Assembly: GCA_030613345.1 (NCBI GenBank)
Contig: JAUWMD010000031.1
Span: 1 to 14,641, forward strand
Length of the DNA: 14,641 nt
Direction of reading: 5' to 3'
Origin: Candidatus Krumholzibacteriota bacterium
Lineage (GTDB): Bacteria; Krumholzibacteriota; Krumholzibacteriia; Krumholzibacteriales; Krumholzibacteriaceae
Shown here one piece after another: positions 7,141 to 14,098 of this stretch. The notes under the pieces were generated by a model. It made no database searches. It was not told where the DNA came from and saw only the letters and a program-made list of their open reading frames with translations. Positions within the stretch are counted from its first letter, which is position 1, and every line of letters begins with the position of its first letter. The translations under genes and the position numbers were made by a program.

Positions 7141-7171
7141 TGGTTTATTCACGGGTAAAAGGAGTGTAAAG

Positions 7172-7906
7172 ATGAACGAGAACCCGGGCAGCGTTCCCGA
7201 GGAAATGGAAGAAGTATCGGCCTCCGGAGAGGTCGAGGGCGGATTCTGGGCATCGCTGATCGACATATTCATCGATCCGGTCAAGGTCTTCAGGAGGATC
7301 GGTGCGGGTCTTCCATGGTGGCAGCCGTTCATCGTTATAGCGATAGCATCTTCGGTGATCGCGTATTTTCAGCAGCCGATCACCAGGCAGCTTTTTCTGC
7401 TGAACGAGAGAGGCCTGTCGGAGGAGCAGCTGCAGGCTCAGGGCGAGATGATGGAGAAATTCGGCTCCGTAGGGCTGATATTGGCGCCGATAGCCGTCCT
7501 CGTCATCTACGTTATCCTGGCCGCCCTCTGCAACGTCGCGGTGAACCTTGTCAGCGGCAGATCGAGCTTCAAGAAGATGCTCTGCCTGCTCAATTTTACC
7601 GCTATTATCGGCCTGATCGAGCAGGGGCTCAAGATGCTGATCATCCATAATAAGGGCATTGAGGAGATAACCTCGCGCGACGATCTCTATTTGACCTCAT
7701 TTTCTCTGAATATTTTTGCCAGGGCCGACGGGATCCTGCGGGCCGTGCTTGAAAGCCTCAGTATTTTCGGGATCTGGTTTTTAATACTGTTCACCGTCGG
7801 GATCTCGATCATCTATGGGGTAAGCCGGAAGGCAGCCCTCGTCCCGGTACTCGTCGTGTGGCTGCTCGGAGTAGTAATGCTGATGCTGCAGGGACTGGGT
7901 GGCTGA
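7172..7906 (+). CDS. YIP1-family integral membrane protein
   Basis: The protein has 244 residues: an acidic cytosolic N-terminus (about 25 residues), a short amphipathic stretch with FIDPVKVFRRI, which is characteristic of bacterial YIP1-domain proteins (a domain usually opened by a D/N-P-x-x-x-F/R motif), and then about five hydrophobic segments. These begin at WQPFIVIAIASSVIAYF, VGLILAPIAVLVIYVIL, MLCLLNFTAIIGLIEQ, LSIFGIWFLILFTVGI and LVPVLVVWLLGVVMLML. ATG 7172 is chosen because AAGGAG (7159-7164) sits seven bases upstream; an in-frame TTG at 7100 would fall at the predicted transcript start. Bacterial YIP1 proteins have no settled function. Here the gene is the first of the translation and recombination unit, separated from fusA2 by 69 bases holding a small hairpin (TCCGCC 7924-7929 with GGCGGA 7933-7938). 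Confidence 0.75.
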   Translation: MNENPGSVPEEMEEVSASGEVEGGFWASLIDIFIDPVKVFRRIGAGLPWWQPFIVIAIASSVIAYFQQPITRQLFLLNERGLSEEQLQAQGEMMEKFGSVGLILAPIAVLVIYVILAALCNVAVNLVSGRSSFKKMLCLLNFTAIIGLIEQGLKMLIIHNKGIEEITSRDDLYLTSFSLNIFARADGILRAVLESLSIFGIWFLILFTVGISIIYGVSRKAALVPVLVVWLLGVVMLMLQGLGG

Positions 7907-7975
7907 TATCTATCATGAGGCTGTCCGCCTGCGGCGGATCTGATCGAACGACAAGAAAAAGAACTGGAGGTTGTC

Positions 7976-10057
7976 TTGAAGAAATTTTCGATCGATATGA
8001 TAAGGAACACAGTCTTCGTTGGGCACCAGTCGTCGGGGAAGACGATCCTCGGCGAGGCGATGCTCTTTGACGCGGGCGTCACGAACAGGATCGGGAAGAT
8101 CGAGGACGGAAACACCGTTTTCGACTCTGCTGCGGACGAGATCGAAAGACAGATATCGATCAGCGCCGGTCTCGCCTGGTTCGAGCACGACAAGGTCAAG
8201 ATAAATCTGCTCGATACGCCCGGATACGAGGATTTCGTCGGTGAGGTCATCTCCTCCATTACGATCGCCGAGGGCGGCGTGGTCGTCATCAGCGCCGACT
8301 CGGGCGTTGAGGTCGGCACGGAGAAAACGTGGAAATATCTCGACGCGAAGGGGCTTCCGAGGATCGTGTGCGTGAATAAGATGGACAAGGAGCACGCCGA
8401 TTTCGACAAGTGCGTTGCGGACGCACAGAACTATCTCGGAGCGAAAGTCATGCCCCTTACGCTTCCGATCGGCCAGGGCGATTCGTTCAAGGGCGTGGTC
8501 GACATCCTGAAGAACAGGGCATTCGTCTACTCCGGCGGCGGCAAGTTCGCCGAGGAGGACGTCCCGGCCGGCATGGAGGGCGTTGTCGGCGAATGGCGGC
8601 AGAAGCTGATGGATTTCGCGGCCGAGTCGGACGATTCCCTTCTCGAGAAGTTCCTCGAGAGCGGCGAACTGAGTGATCAGGAACTCGCGCGGGGTCTGTC
8701 CGCCGGATGTCAGTCGGGGACGTTCGTTCCCCTCGTCGCCGTATCGGCGACTGAGAACATAGGCATACGCCAGCTCATGGATGTCATCGTGAAGATGCTC
8801 CCGTCTCCCGAATGGCGTACCGAGATAGACACCGTCTCAGGGTCGGGCGAGATCGAGAAGAAGAAGGCCGGGCCGGGCGAGCCCACGGCCGCATTCGTGT
8901 TCAAGGCGCTCTCCGAGAAGCATCTCGGCGACCTCTCGTTCATCAGAACATTCTCGGGAGACATGAAGGTCGGAGATGATCTTTTCAACTCCTCTCTCGA
9001 ATCGGCGGAGAGGATCGGCCAGCTCTACTTTGTTCAGGGCAAGGAGAGGGTGGACACCGATTCGATACCTGCCGGAGATATAGGCGCGGCGGTCAAGCTG
9101 AAGTCCGCTAAGGTCGGCAACACGCTCTGCCCCAAGTCGAAGCAGATCGTGATCGCTCCTATCGAATTTCCGCAGCCCTCGCTCCACACGGCGATCGAGG
9201 CGAAGGCCAAGGGCGAGATGGACAAGGTCAGCGCCGGACTGGCAAGACTGTCCGACGAGGACCTCACATTCACCGTCGAGAACAATGCCGAGCTGAGGCA
9301 GACGATCCTCTCGGGACAGGGCGAGCTTCATCTCGAGGTGATCCTTGGCCGCCTGAAGAGGAAGTTCACCGTCGAGGTCGACATGATCGCCCCTAAGATA
9401 CCCTACAGGGAGACGATTTCGGCCAAGGCCGAGGCCCAGGGCAAGCACAAGAAACAGCGCGGCGGCCGCGGGCAGTACGGCGACGTATGGCTGAGGCTCG
9501 AGCCCCAGTCGCGAGGCGGCGGATTCGAGTTCAACAACGCCATCGTCGGCGGAGTGATTCCCGGAAAGTTCATCCCCGCGGTAGAGAAAGGCATAAGGGA
9601 TGCGATGGAAACCGGCGTTGTGGCCGGGTACAAGTTTCAGGACGTCAAGGTCACACTCTACGACGGCTCGTTCCACACCGTTGACTCGTCCGATGCCGCG
9701 TTCAAGATGGCCGGTTCGAAGGGATTCAAGGCCGCGGTCAAGAACGCCAAGCCGGTGATCCTCGAACCGATCTATGATGTCGAGGTGCTCGTTCCCGAGG
9801 AGTTTATGGGTGATATCATGGGCGACCTGTCGGGACGGCGCGGCAAGATCCAGGGCACCGAGCAGGAGGGAAGCCAGCAGAAGATCAAGGCCCAGGTGCC
9901 GCTGGCCGACCTGCACCGCTACGCAACCTCGCTGCGGTCGATGACACATGGCAAGGCCGCGCACACGAGGGAGTTCTCCCATTACGAGGTCGTGCCTCGC
10001 GACATAGCGCAGAGACTGATCGCCGAGGCAGAGGCGGAGAAGGAAGAAGAGAAGTAA
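7976..10057 (+). CDS. fusA2: Elongation factor G-like GTPase (EF-G2 type)
   Basis: This 693-residue translational GTPase has the full EF-G layout: G domain (1-280), domain II (about 300-390), domain III (about 405-480) with LSGQGELHLEVIL, domain IV with GGRGQYGDVW and the tip loop GSFHTVDSSDAAF, and domain V ending in RYATSLRSMTHG. The GTP motifs are GHQSSGKT (16-23), DTPGY (80-84), NKMD (134-137) and VSATENIG (256-263). It departs from canonical EF-G: the P-loop aspartate is Ser, switch I RGIT is RQIS, and the switch II catalytic histidine is Tyr (DTPGH to DTPGY). These traits match the EF-G2/FusA2 paralogue group, not the main translocase. The translocation tip is intact. TTG 7976 has GGAGG (7966-7970) five bases upstream. 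A canonical fusA presumably lies elsewhere. The role may be specialised, stress-linked or regulatory. Confidence 0.88.
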   Translation: MKKFSIDMIRNTVFVGHQSSGKTILGEAMLFDAGVTNRIGKIEDGNTVFDSAADEIERQISISAGLAWFEHDKVKINLLDTPGYEDFVGEVISSITIAEGGVVVISADSGVEVGTEKTWKYLDAKGLPRIVCVNKMDKEHADFDKCVADAQNYLGAKVMPLTLPIGQGDSFKGVVDILKNRAFVYSGGGKFAEEDVPAGMEGVVGEWRQKLMDFAAESDDSLLEKFLESGELSDQELARGLSAGCQSGTFVPLVAVSATENIGIRQLMDVIVKMLPSPEWRTEIDTVSGSGEIEKKKAGPGEPTAAFVFKALSEKHLGDLSFIRTFSGDMKVGDDLFNSSLESAERIGQLYFVQGKERVDTDSIPAGDIGAAVKLKSAKVGNTLCPKSKQIVIAPIEFPQPSLHTAIEAKAKGEMDKVSAGLARLSDEDLTFTVENNAELRQTILSGQGELHLEVILGRLKRKFTVEVDMIAPKIPYRETISAKAEAQGKHKKQRGGRGQYGDVWLRLEPQSRGGGFEFNNAIVGGVIPGKFIPAVEKGIRDAMETGVVAGYKFQDVKVTLYDGSFHTVDSSDAAFKMAGSKGFKAAVKNAKPVILEPIYDVEVLVPEEFMGDIMGDLSGRRGKIQGTEQEGSQQKIKAQVPLADLHRYATSLRSMTHGKAAHTREFSHYEVVPRDIAQRLIAEAEAEKEEEK

Positions 10058-10078
10058 AACAGAAGCCGGAGGCAGCCG

Positions 10079-10834
10079 TTGTCAGGACATTCCAAGTGGA
10101 GCACGATCAAGCGCAAGAAGGAGAAGGTCGACGCCGAGAGGGGCAAGATCTTTACCAAGCTGATAAAGGAGATCGTCGTGGCCGCCCGGGAGGGCGGAGG
10201 CGATGCAGACACGAACCCGAGGCTCAGGACGGCCATCCAGGCCGCGCGCGACGCTAATATGCCGGCAGCGAATATGGACAAGGCGATAAGGCGCGGTACA
10301 GGCGAATTGCCTGGAGTGACCTACGAGTCGGCGACCTTTGAGGGATACGCCCTGGGCGGGGTCGCCGTACTTGTCGAATCGCTGACCGACAACAGGAACA
10401 GGACGACCGCCGAGGTCCGCCACACATTTACCAAGCACGGCGGGCATCTCGGCGAGCCCGGTTCGGTCGCTTACATGTTCGAGAGCAAGGGACTGGTCGT
10501 TATCGACCAAGCAGTCGCCGAAGAGGACAAGGTATACGAAATCGCACTGGAGCACGGCGCGGAGGACATCCGGTCCGAGGATGACCATTTCGAGATAGTG
10601 TGTCGGCCCGAGGCCTTCGAGGAGCTCAGGGACGGGATAAAGGCGGCCGGTATCGAGTACCAGATCGCCGAGGTGTCACTCCATCCCAAAACGACTGTCG
10701 AGCTCGACAGCGATAAAGCGGTCAAGGTGCTCAAGCTCATCGCAGCACTCGAGGACAACGAAGACGTCCAGCGTGTCAGCTCGAATTTCGATATTGCCGA
10801 TGAGATACTCAGGGAGATAGAAAACCAGATGTAG
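10079..10834 (+). CDS. yebC: YebC/TACO1-family protein
   Basis: At 251 residues it has the family's length and its hallmark N-terminus MSGHSKWSTIKRKK, followed by IFTKLIKEIVVAAREGG, NMPAANMDKAIRRGTG, YEGYALGG-like FEGYALGGVAVLVE, TDNRNRTTAEVRHTFTKHGG and LGEPGSVAYMF. YebC-family proteins were long listed as transcription regulators (one binds the ruvCAB promoter region in Pseudomonas). Human TACO1 and more recent bacterial work link the family to translation of difficult sequences such as proline runs. Its place between an EF-G paralogue and ruvC fits either view; yebC-ruvC-ruvA-ruvB is a classic neighbourhood. The TTG start at 10079 is supported by GGAGG (10068-10072) six bases upstream and by the MSGHSKW alignment. 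It lies 21 bases after fusA2, so translation is probably coupled. Confidence 0.95.
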   Translation: MSGHSKWSTIKRKKEKVDAERGKIFTKLIKEIVVAAREGGGDADTNPRLRTAIQAARDANMPAANMDKAIRRGTGELPGVTYESATFEGYALGGVAVLVESLTDNRNRTTAEVRHTFTKHGGHLGEPGSVAYMFESKGLVVIDQAVAEEDKVYEIALEHGAEDIRSEDDHFEIVCRPEAFEELRDGIKAAGIEYQIAEVSLHPKTTVELDSDKAVKVLKLIAALEDNEDVQRVSSNFDIADEILREIENQM

Positions 10835-10836
10835 CG

Positions 10837-10848
10837 CCCTCCGGAGGG
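10837..10848. promoter_or_regulatory. Perfect palindrome containing the ruvC Shine-Dalgarno
   Basis: CCCTCCGGAGGG is self-complementary over 12 bases and contains the ruvC Shine-Dalgarno (GGAGG, 10843-10847). As RNA it can fold only as a 4-bp stem with a CCGG loop, or pair between molecules. It lies three bases after the yebC stop, so ribosomes finishing yebC would open it. This could couple ruvC translation to yebC. A chance self-complement of a strong Shine-Dalgarno is equally possible. Confidence 0.35.
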
Positions 10849-10852
10849 AGCA

Positions 10853-11347
10853 TTGTCGATTACAATCGGTATAGATCCCGGAAGCCGCATCACCGGTTAC
10901 GGCCTGGTCGAGAAGCGGGGCTCCGGGATCGTCTATATAGGATCGGGAGTGATCAGGGTCAGGGTTTCGGACGCGATGCCCGGGAGGCTCGCTTCGATAA
11001 AGCGCGGGCTCGACGAGGTGCTCAGGGAGTTCCGGCCGGCTGCGATGGCCGTCGAGGATATATTCGTTTCGAAGAACCCGAAGAGCGCGCTGAAACTCGG
11101 ACAGGCGCGCGGAGTGGTGATCCTGGCAGCCGCCGAGGCGGGAATCGAGGTATTCGAATACGCACCCCGTGAGGTAAAGATGAGTGTGACCGGTGCCGGC
11201 TCTGCGCACAAGAGCCAGGTGGGGGCGATGATCGTCCGGCTTCTGCGCCCCGATCACGAACCGGCCTGTGAGGACGAGACCGATGCCCTCGCAGTGGCGT
11301 TCTGCCACGCGCTCAGGGCCGGATCGCCGGTATGGAGGACCGTATGA
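10853..11347 (+). CDS. ruvC: Holliday junction endonuclease RuvC
   Basis: This 164-residue dimeric nuclease resolves Holliday junctions by symmetric cuts after RuvAB branch migration. The RNase H-like fold shows its acidic catalytic set: D8 in IGIDPGSRITGYG, E68 in AVEDIF, and D141 and D144 in EDETDALAVAFCH, matching E. coli D7, E66, D138 and D141. VSKNPKSALKLGQARGVVI and YAPREVKMSVTGAGSAHKSQV are the usual family segments. The length is near normal (E. coli 173) with a short C-terminus. The start is TTG 10853, with GGAGG at 10843-10847 and the family N-terminus MSITIGIDPG right after it. Its stop overlaps the ruvA start as ATGA (11344-11347), so the two are translated together. Confidence 0.96.
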   Translation: MSITIGIDPGSRITGYGLVEKRGSGIVYIGSGVIRVRVSDAMPGRLASIKRGLDEVLREFRPAAMAVEDIFVSKNPKSALKLGQARGVVILAAAEAGIEVFEYAPREVKMSVTGAGSAHKSQVGAMIVRLLRPDHEPACEDETDALAVAFCHALRAGSPVWRTV

Positions 11348-11943
11348 TATCGTCGGTTGAGGGAATACTGGCCGGCAGGAAAGAGACGAGCGTCGTCGTG
11401 GAGACGGGGGGATTCGGCATCAAGATCCACGTTCCGGCGCCCGCCCTCGCCCTGCTTGGAAATATCGGCGAGAAGGTGCGGCTCAGCACCTACCTCCATG
11501 TGCGCGAAGACGCGCTGACTCTCTACGGATTCGCAACGGAGTACGACCGCGGTGTCTTCACCGCCCTTCTCGGGATAAGCGGTGTCGGACCGAAGGCGGC
11601 GCTCGCGATGATGTCGACCGGTAGCGCCGCCGTCCTGGCAGGGATGATCCGGGACGAGAACGTCCCCGCCCTGGTCAAGATCCCGGGGATCGGGAAGAAG
11701 ACGGCCGAAAGGATAATCCTCGAACTGAAGGACAAGATCGAGGTCGAGGGAGTTGCTGCGGGTCCGGCCCGACCTGCGGCCCGTTCCGAGATACTCGAAG
11801 AGACGGTGGCGGCACTGATGTCGCTAGGCCTCACGAGGAGCAACGCCGAGAAGGCCCTCGAACGGATAGATCTCGAAGGCGACGCCTCGGGGTACCGGGT
11901 CGAGGACATCGTGAGGATGGCGCTGAGAAAGGTTCCTCTCTAG
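11344..11943 (+). CDS. ruvA: Holliday junction branch migration protein RuvA
   Basis: RuvA is the tetrameric DNA-binding subunit that holds the four-way junction open and loads RuvB. From ATG 11344 the product is 199 residues (E. coli 203), beginning MISSVEGILAGRK as the family does (usually MIGxLxG). An in-frame ATG at 11332 is rejected because GGAGG (11334-11338) is correctly placed for 11344, which also gives the typical ATGA overlap with ruvC. Domain I is an OB fold with the acidic pin E55-D56 (VREDALTLYGF). Domain II has two helix-hairpin-helix motifs, ISGVGPKAALAM (78-89) and IPGIGKKTAERI (113-124). A flexible linker rich in Ala and Pro (137-147) leads to the RuvB-binding domain III (ETVAALMSLGLTRSNAEKAL, 153-172). 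Confidence 0.96.
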   Translation: MISSVEGILAGRKETSVVVETGGFGIKIHVPAPALALLGNIGEKVRLSTYLHVREDALTLYGFATEYDRGVFTALLGISGVGPKAALAMMSTGSAAVLAGMIRDENVPALVKIPGIGKKTAERIILELKDKIEVEGVAAGPARPAARSEILEETVAALMSLGLTRSNAEKALERIDLEGDASGYRVEDIVRMALRKVPL

Positions 11944-11958
11944 GTACGGAAGGACCCG

Positions 11959-12987
11959 ATGCAGGAGAAATTGATAACCGATCCGAAGGCGATGCGCGAC
12001 GACCTGATTTCAGAGTCGACGCTGCGGCCGTCCTCACTCGCCGAGTTCGTCGGCCAGAGTAAGATCAAGGAGAACCTCCGTGTATTTATCGAGGCGGCCA
12101 GCAGGAGGGGCGAGCAGCTCGACCACGTGCTTCTCTACGGACCTCCGGGGCTCGGCAAGACGACACTGGCCCATATCATCGCCTCCGAGCTCGGCGTCAA
12201 CATAAGGAGCACTTCGGGCCCTGTATTCCAGAGCGCGGTCGAGCTTCTCGGTATCCTCACCCAGCTCGAGACGAGGGACGTCGTATTCATAGACGAGATC
12301 CACAGGCTCAGCCACATCATCGAGGAGCACCTCTATCCCGCTATGGAGGAATTCAGGTGCGAGCTGATAGTCGACAAGGGCCCGCACGCGAGGCATTACT
12401 CGCTTCAGATAGAGCCATTCACCCTTATAGGTGCGACGACAAGGGCGGGGATGATCACTCCACCGATGAGAAGCAGGTTCGGCGTGGTGGCGAGGCTCGA
12501 CTTCTACTCGCCGGACGACCTCTACATCATAGTAAAACGCTCCGCCGGTCTTCTGGGAGTCCGGATAGACGATGACGGGGCCGCGGAGATCGCGAGCCGT
12601 TCGAGGGGCACGCCGAGGATCGCCAACAGGCTGCTCCGCCGGGTACGGGATTTCGCGCAGATAAAGGGCGACGGAACCATAGATCTCGAGATGGCGAGAT
12701 ACGCCCTCGAGAAGCTTGAAGTCGATGAGCGGGGGCTCAACGAGATGGACAGGCGGATCCTCTCCGCCGTTATAGAAAAGTTCTCGGGAGGCCCGGTGGG
12801 AATCGGCTCGCTTGCCGTGGCGGTCTCCGAGGAGAGCGATACGATAGAGGACGTATACGAACCTTTCCTCATACAGGAAGGCCTGCTCCAGAGGACCCAG
12901 CGGGGGAGGATCGTCACCGAGGCCGGCTTCAGGCATCTCGGCGCCGAGCCGCCCGCGGGCGATGGAAGGCAGGGCAGGATCCTATAG
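11959..12987 (+). CDS. ruvB: Holliday junction branch migration ATPase RuvB
   Basis: This 342-residue AAA+ hexameric motor drives branch migration with RuvA and has the family's usual length. Visible motifs are the N-terminal LRPSSLAEFVGQ, Walker A GPPGLGKTT (61-69), Walker B VVFIDEIH (108-115), sensor 1 GATTRAG (158-164), the arginine-finger region MRSRFG (170-175), and sensor 2 in GTPRIANRLLRRVRDFA. The C-terminal winged helix runs from about 255 with the familiar LNEMDRRIL and FSGGPVGIGSLAVAVSEE and ends in IQEGLLQRTQRGRIVTEAGFRHLG. The segment GPVFQSAVELLGILTQLETRDV is somewhat diverged from the common GPxLEKxGDLAAILTNLE but keeps its length. ATG 11959 has GGAAGGA just upstream and lies 15 bases after the ruvA stop. 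Confidence 0.97.
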   Translation: MQEKLITDPKAMRDDLISESTLRPSSLAEFVGQSKIKENLRVFIEAASRRGEQLDHVLLYGPPGLGKTTLAHIIASELGVNIRSTSGPVFQSAVELLGILTQLETRDVVFIDEIHRLSHIIEEHLYPAMEEFRCELIVDKGPHARHYSLQIEPFTLIGATTRAGMITPPMRSRFGVVARLDFYSPDDLYIIVKRSAGLLGVRIDDDGAAEIASRSRGTPRIANRLLRRVRDFAQIKGDGTIDLEMARYALEKLEVDERGLNEMDRRILSAVIEKFSGGPVGIGSLAVAVSEESDTIEDVYEPFLIQEGLLQRTQRGRIVTEAGFRHLGAEPPAGDGRQGRIL

Positions 12988-13025
12988 GGCCCGTGCGGCC
13001 CATTCCCCCGGTAACGGAAAGTCTC

Positions 13026-14081
13026 ATGAGAATAAGCGATTTCGATTACGAACTCCCCGAGAAACTCATCGCGCAGTATCCGGCCGAGCGGCGCGACGAG
13101 AGCAGGATGCTCCTGCTCGACCGCTCGAGGAAAGAGGTACGCGAGACGAAATTCGCGAATTTTCCGAGGTATCTCTGTGAGGGCGATATCGTCGTCGTCA
13201 ACGACACGAAGGTAATACCCGCCCGCCTTCTCGGCAGGAAGGAGAGCGGGGCAGCGGTGGAGGTGTTTCTTGTCCGGCGCCTCGGAGAGGGCAGGTGGCG
13301 GGCGCTCTGCCGTCCTTCGCGAAGGCTCAAGGCGGGAAACAGGGTCCTGTTCGGAGAGGTGGGCCACGCGATTACTATCGGCGAGCAGCTCGGCGGCGGC
13401 GAATGGGTCGTCTCGATGCCCGAAGGGATTCCGGAGGCGGGATTCATCGAGAGGTTCGGGCACACGCCCCTGCCGCCGTACATCAGGCGCGGGGATGAGG
13501 AGATCGACAGGGAACGTTACCAGACGGTCTACGCAAGGGTCGAGGGCTCTGTCGCGGCACCGACCGCCGGACTGCATTTCACGGGAGAGGTCCTCGATGG
13601 CCTGCGCCGTAAGGGGATCACGGTAATGCCTGTCACGCTGCACGTTGGACCCGGTACCTTCAGGCCGCTGGACAAGGAGGTGGTCGAGGAGAATGTTCTC
13701 TCCGCCGAGCACGTCGCGGTAAGGAAGGACTATCTCGAAGAGATAATGTCCGCGAGAAAGAGCGGGAGAAACGTCATCGCGGTCGGCACGACCGTGACGC
13801 GCGCGCTCGAGGCCGCCGCTTCGGGAGCCCTCGAAGAGAGCGGAACGATCGTTTCCGAAGGTGAGGAATACCTCACCGGATGGACCGATCTCTTCATATA
13901 CTCCGGATTCGAGTTCAGGGTCGTTGGTTCGATGCTTACGAACATGCATCTTCCGAGGTCGAGCCTTCTTGTGCTCGTATCGGCTTTTGCCGGCAGGGAG
14001 AGGATCCTCAGCGCATACCGCTGGGCCGTGGAGCGGAGGTTCCGTTTCTACAGCTACGGTGACGTCATGTTCATCCGTTGA
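13026..14081 (+). CDS. queA: S-adenosylmethionine:tRNA ribosyltransferase-isomerase QueA
   Basis: QueA moves the ribose of AdoMet onto 7-aminomethyl-7-deazaguanine in tRNA anticodons, giving epoxyqueuosine, after Tgt has inserted the base. ATG 13026 yields 351 residues and the standard start MRISDFDYELPEKLIAQYPA; the frame stays open back to GTG 12993, but nothing supports that start. Family blocks seen are VVVNDTKVIPARLLGRK (56-72), PLPPYIRR, YQTVYAR, GSVAAPTAGLHFT (174-186), HVGPGTFRPL (206-215), VIAVGTTVTRALEAA, GWTDLFIYSGFEFRVV and TNMHLPRSSLLVLVSAFAG. One block is unusual: the common HxMHxE segment after HVGPGTFRPL reads NVLSAE (223-228), losing both histidines. The gene starts 38 bases after ruvB, and tgt starts 17 bases after its end. 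Confidence 0.95.
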   Translation: MRISDFDYELPEKLIAQYPAERRDESRMLLLDRSRKEVRETKFANFPRYLCEGDIVVVNDTKVIPARLLGRKESGAAVEVFLVRRLGEGRWRALCRPSRRLKAGNRVLFGEVGHAITIGEQLGGGEWVVSMPEGIPEAGFIERFGHTPLPPYIRRGDEEIDRERYQTVYARVEGSVAAPTAGLHFTGEVLDGLRRKGITVMPVTLHVGPGTFRPLDKEVVEENVLSAEHVAVRKDYLEEIMSARKSGRNVIAVGTTVTRALEAAASGALEESGTIVSEGEEYLTGWTDLFIYSGFEFRVVGSMLTNMHLPRSSLLVLVSAFAGRERILSAYRWAVERRFRFYSYGDVMFIR

Positions 14082-14098
14082 CAGAGTGAGGAGCAGGT

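Noticed and set aside
8837..9982. 381-codon open frame on the - strand inside fusA2
   Set aside because: It is antisense to conserved EF-G domains II-V, so it is a codon-bias shadow.
12987..13001. GGGCC/GGCCC hairpin between ruvB and queA as a terminator
   Set aside because: The stem is only 5 bp and no T-run follows; queA begins 25 bases later and is likely co-transcribed.
12522..13949. 475-codon open frame on the - strand across ruvB and queA
   Set aside because: It spans two confidently identified genes in antisense, shows no family motif and lacks a convincing start site.
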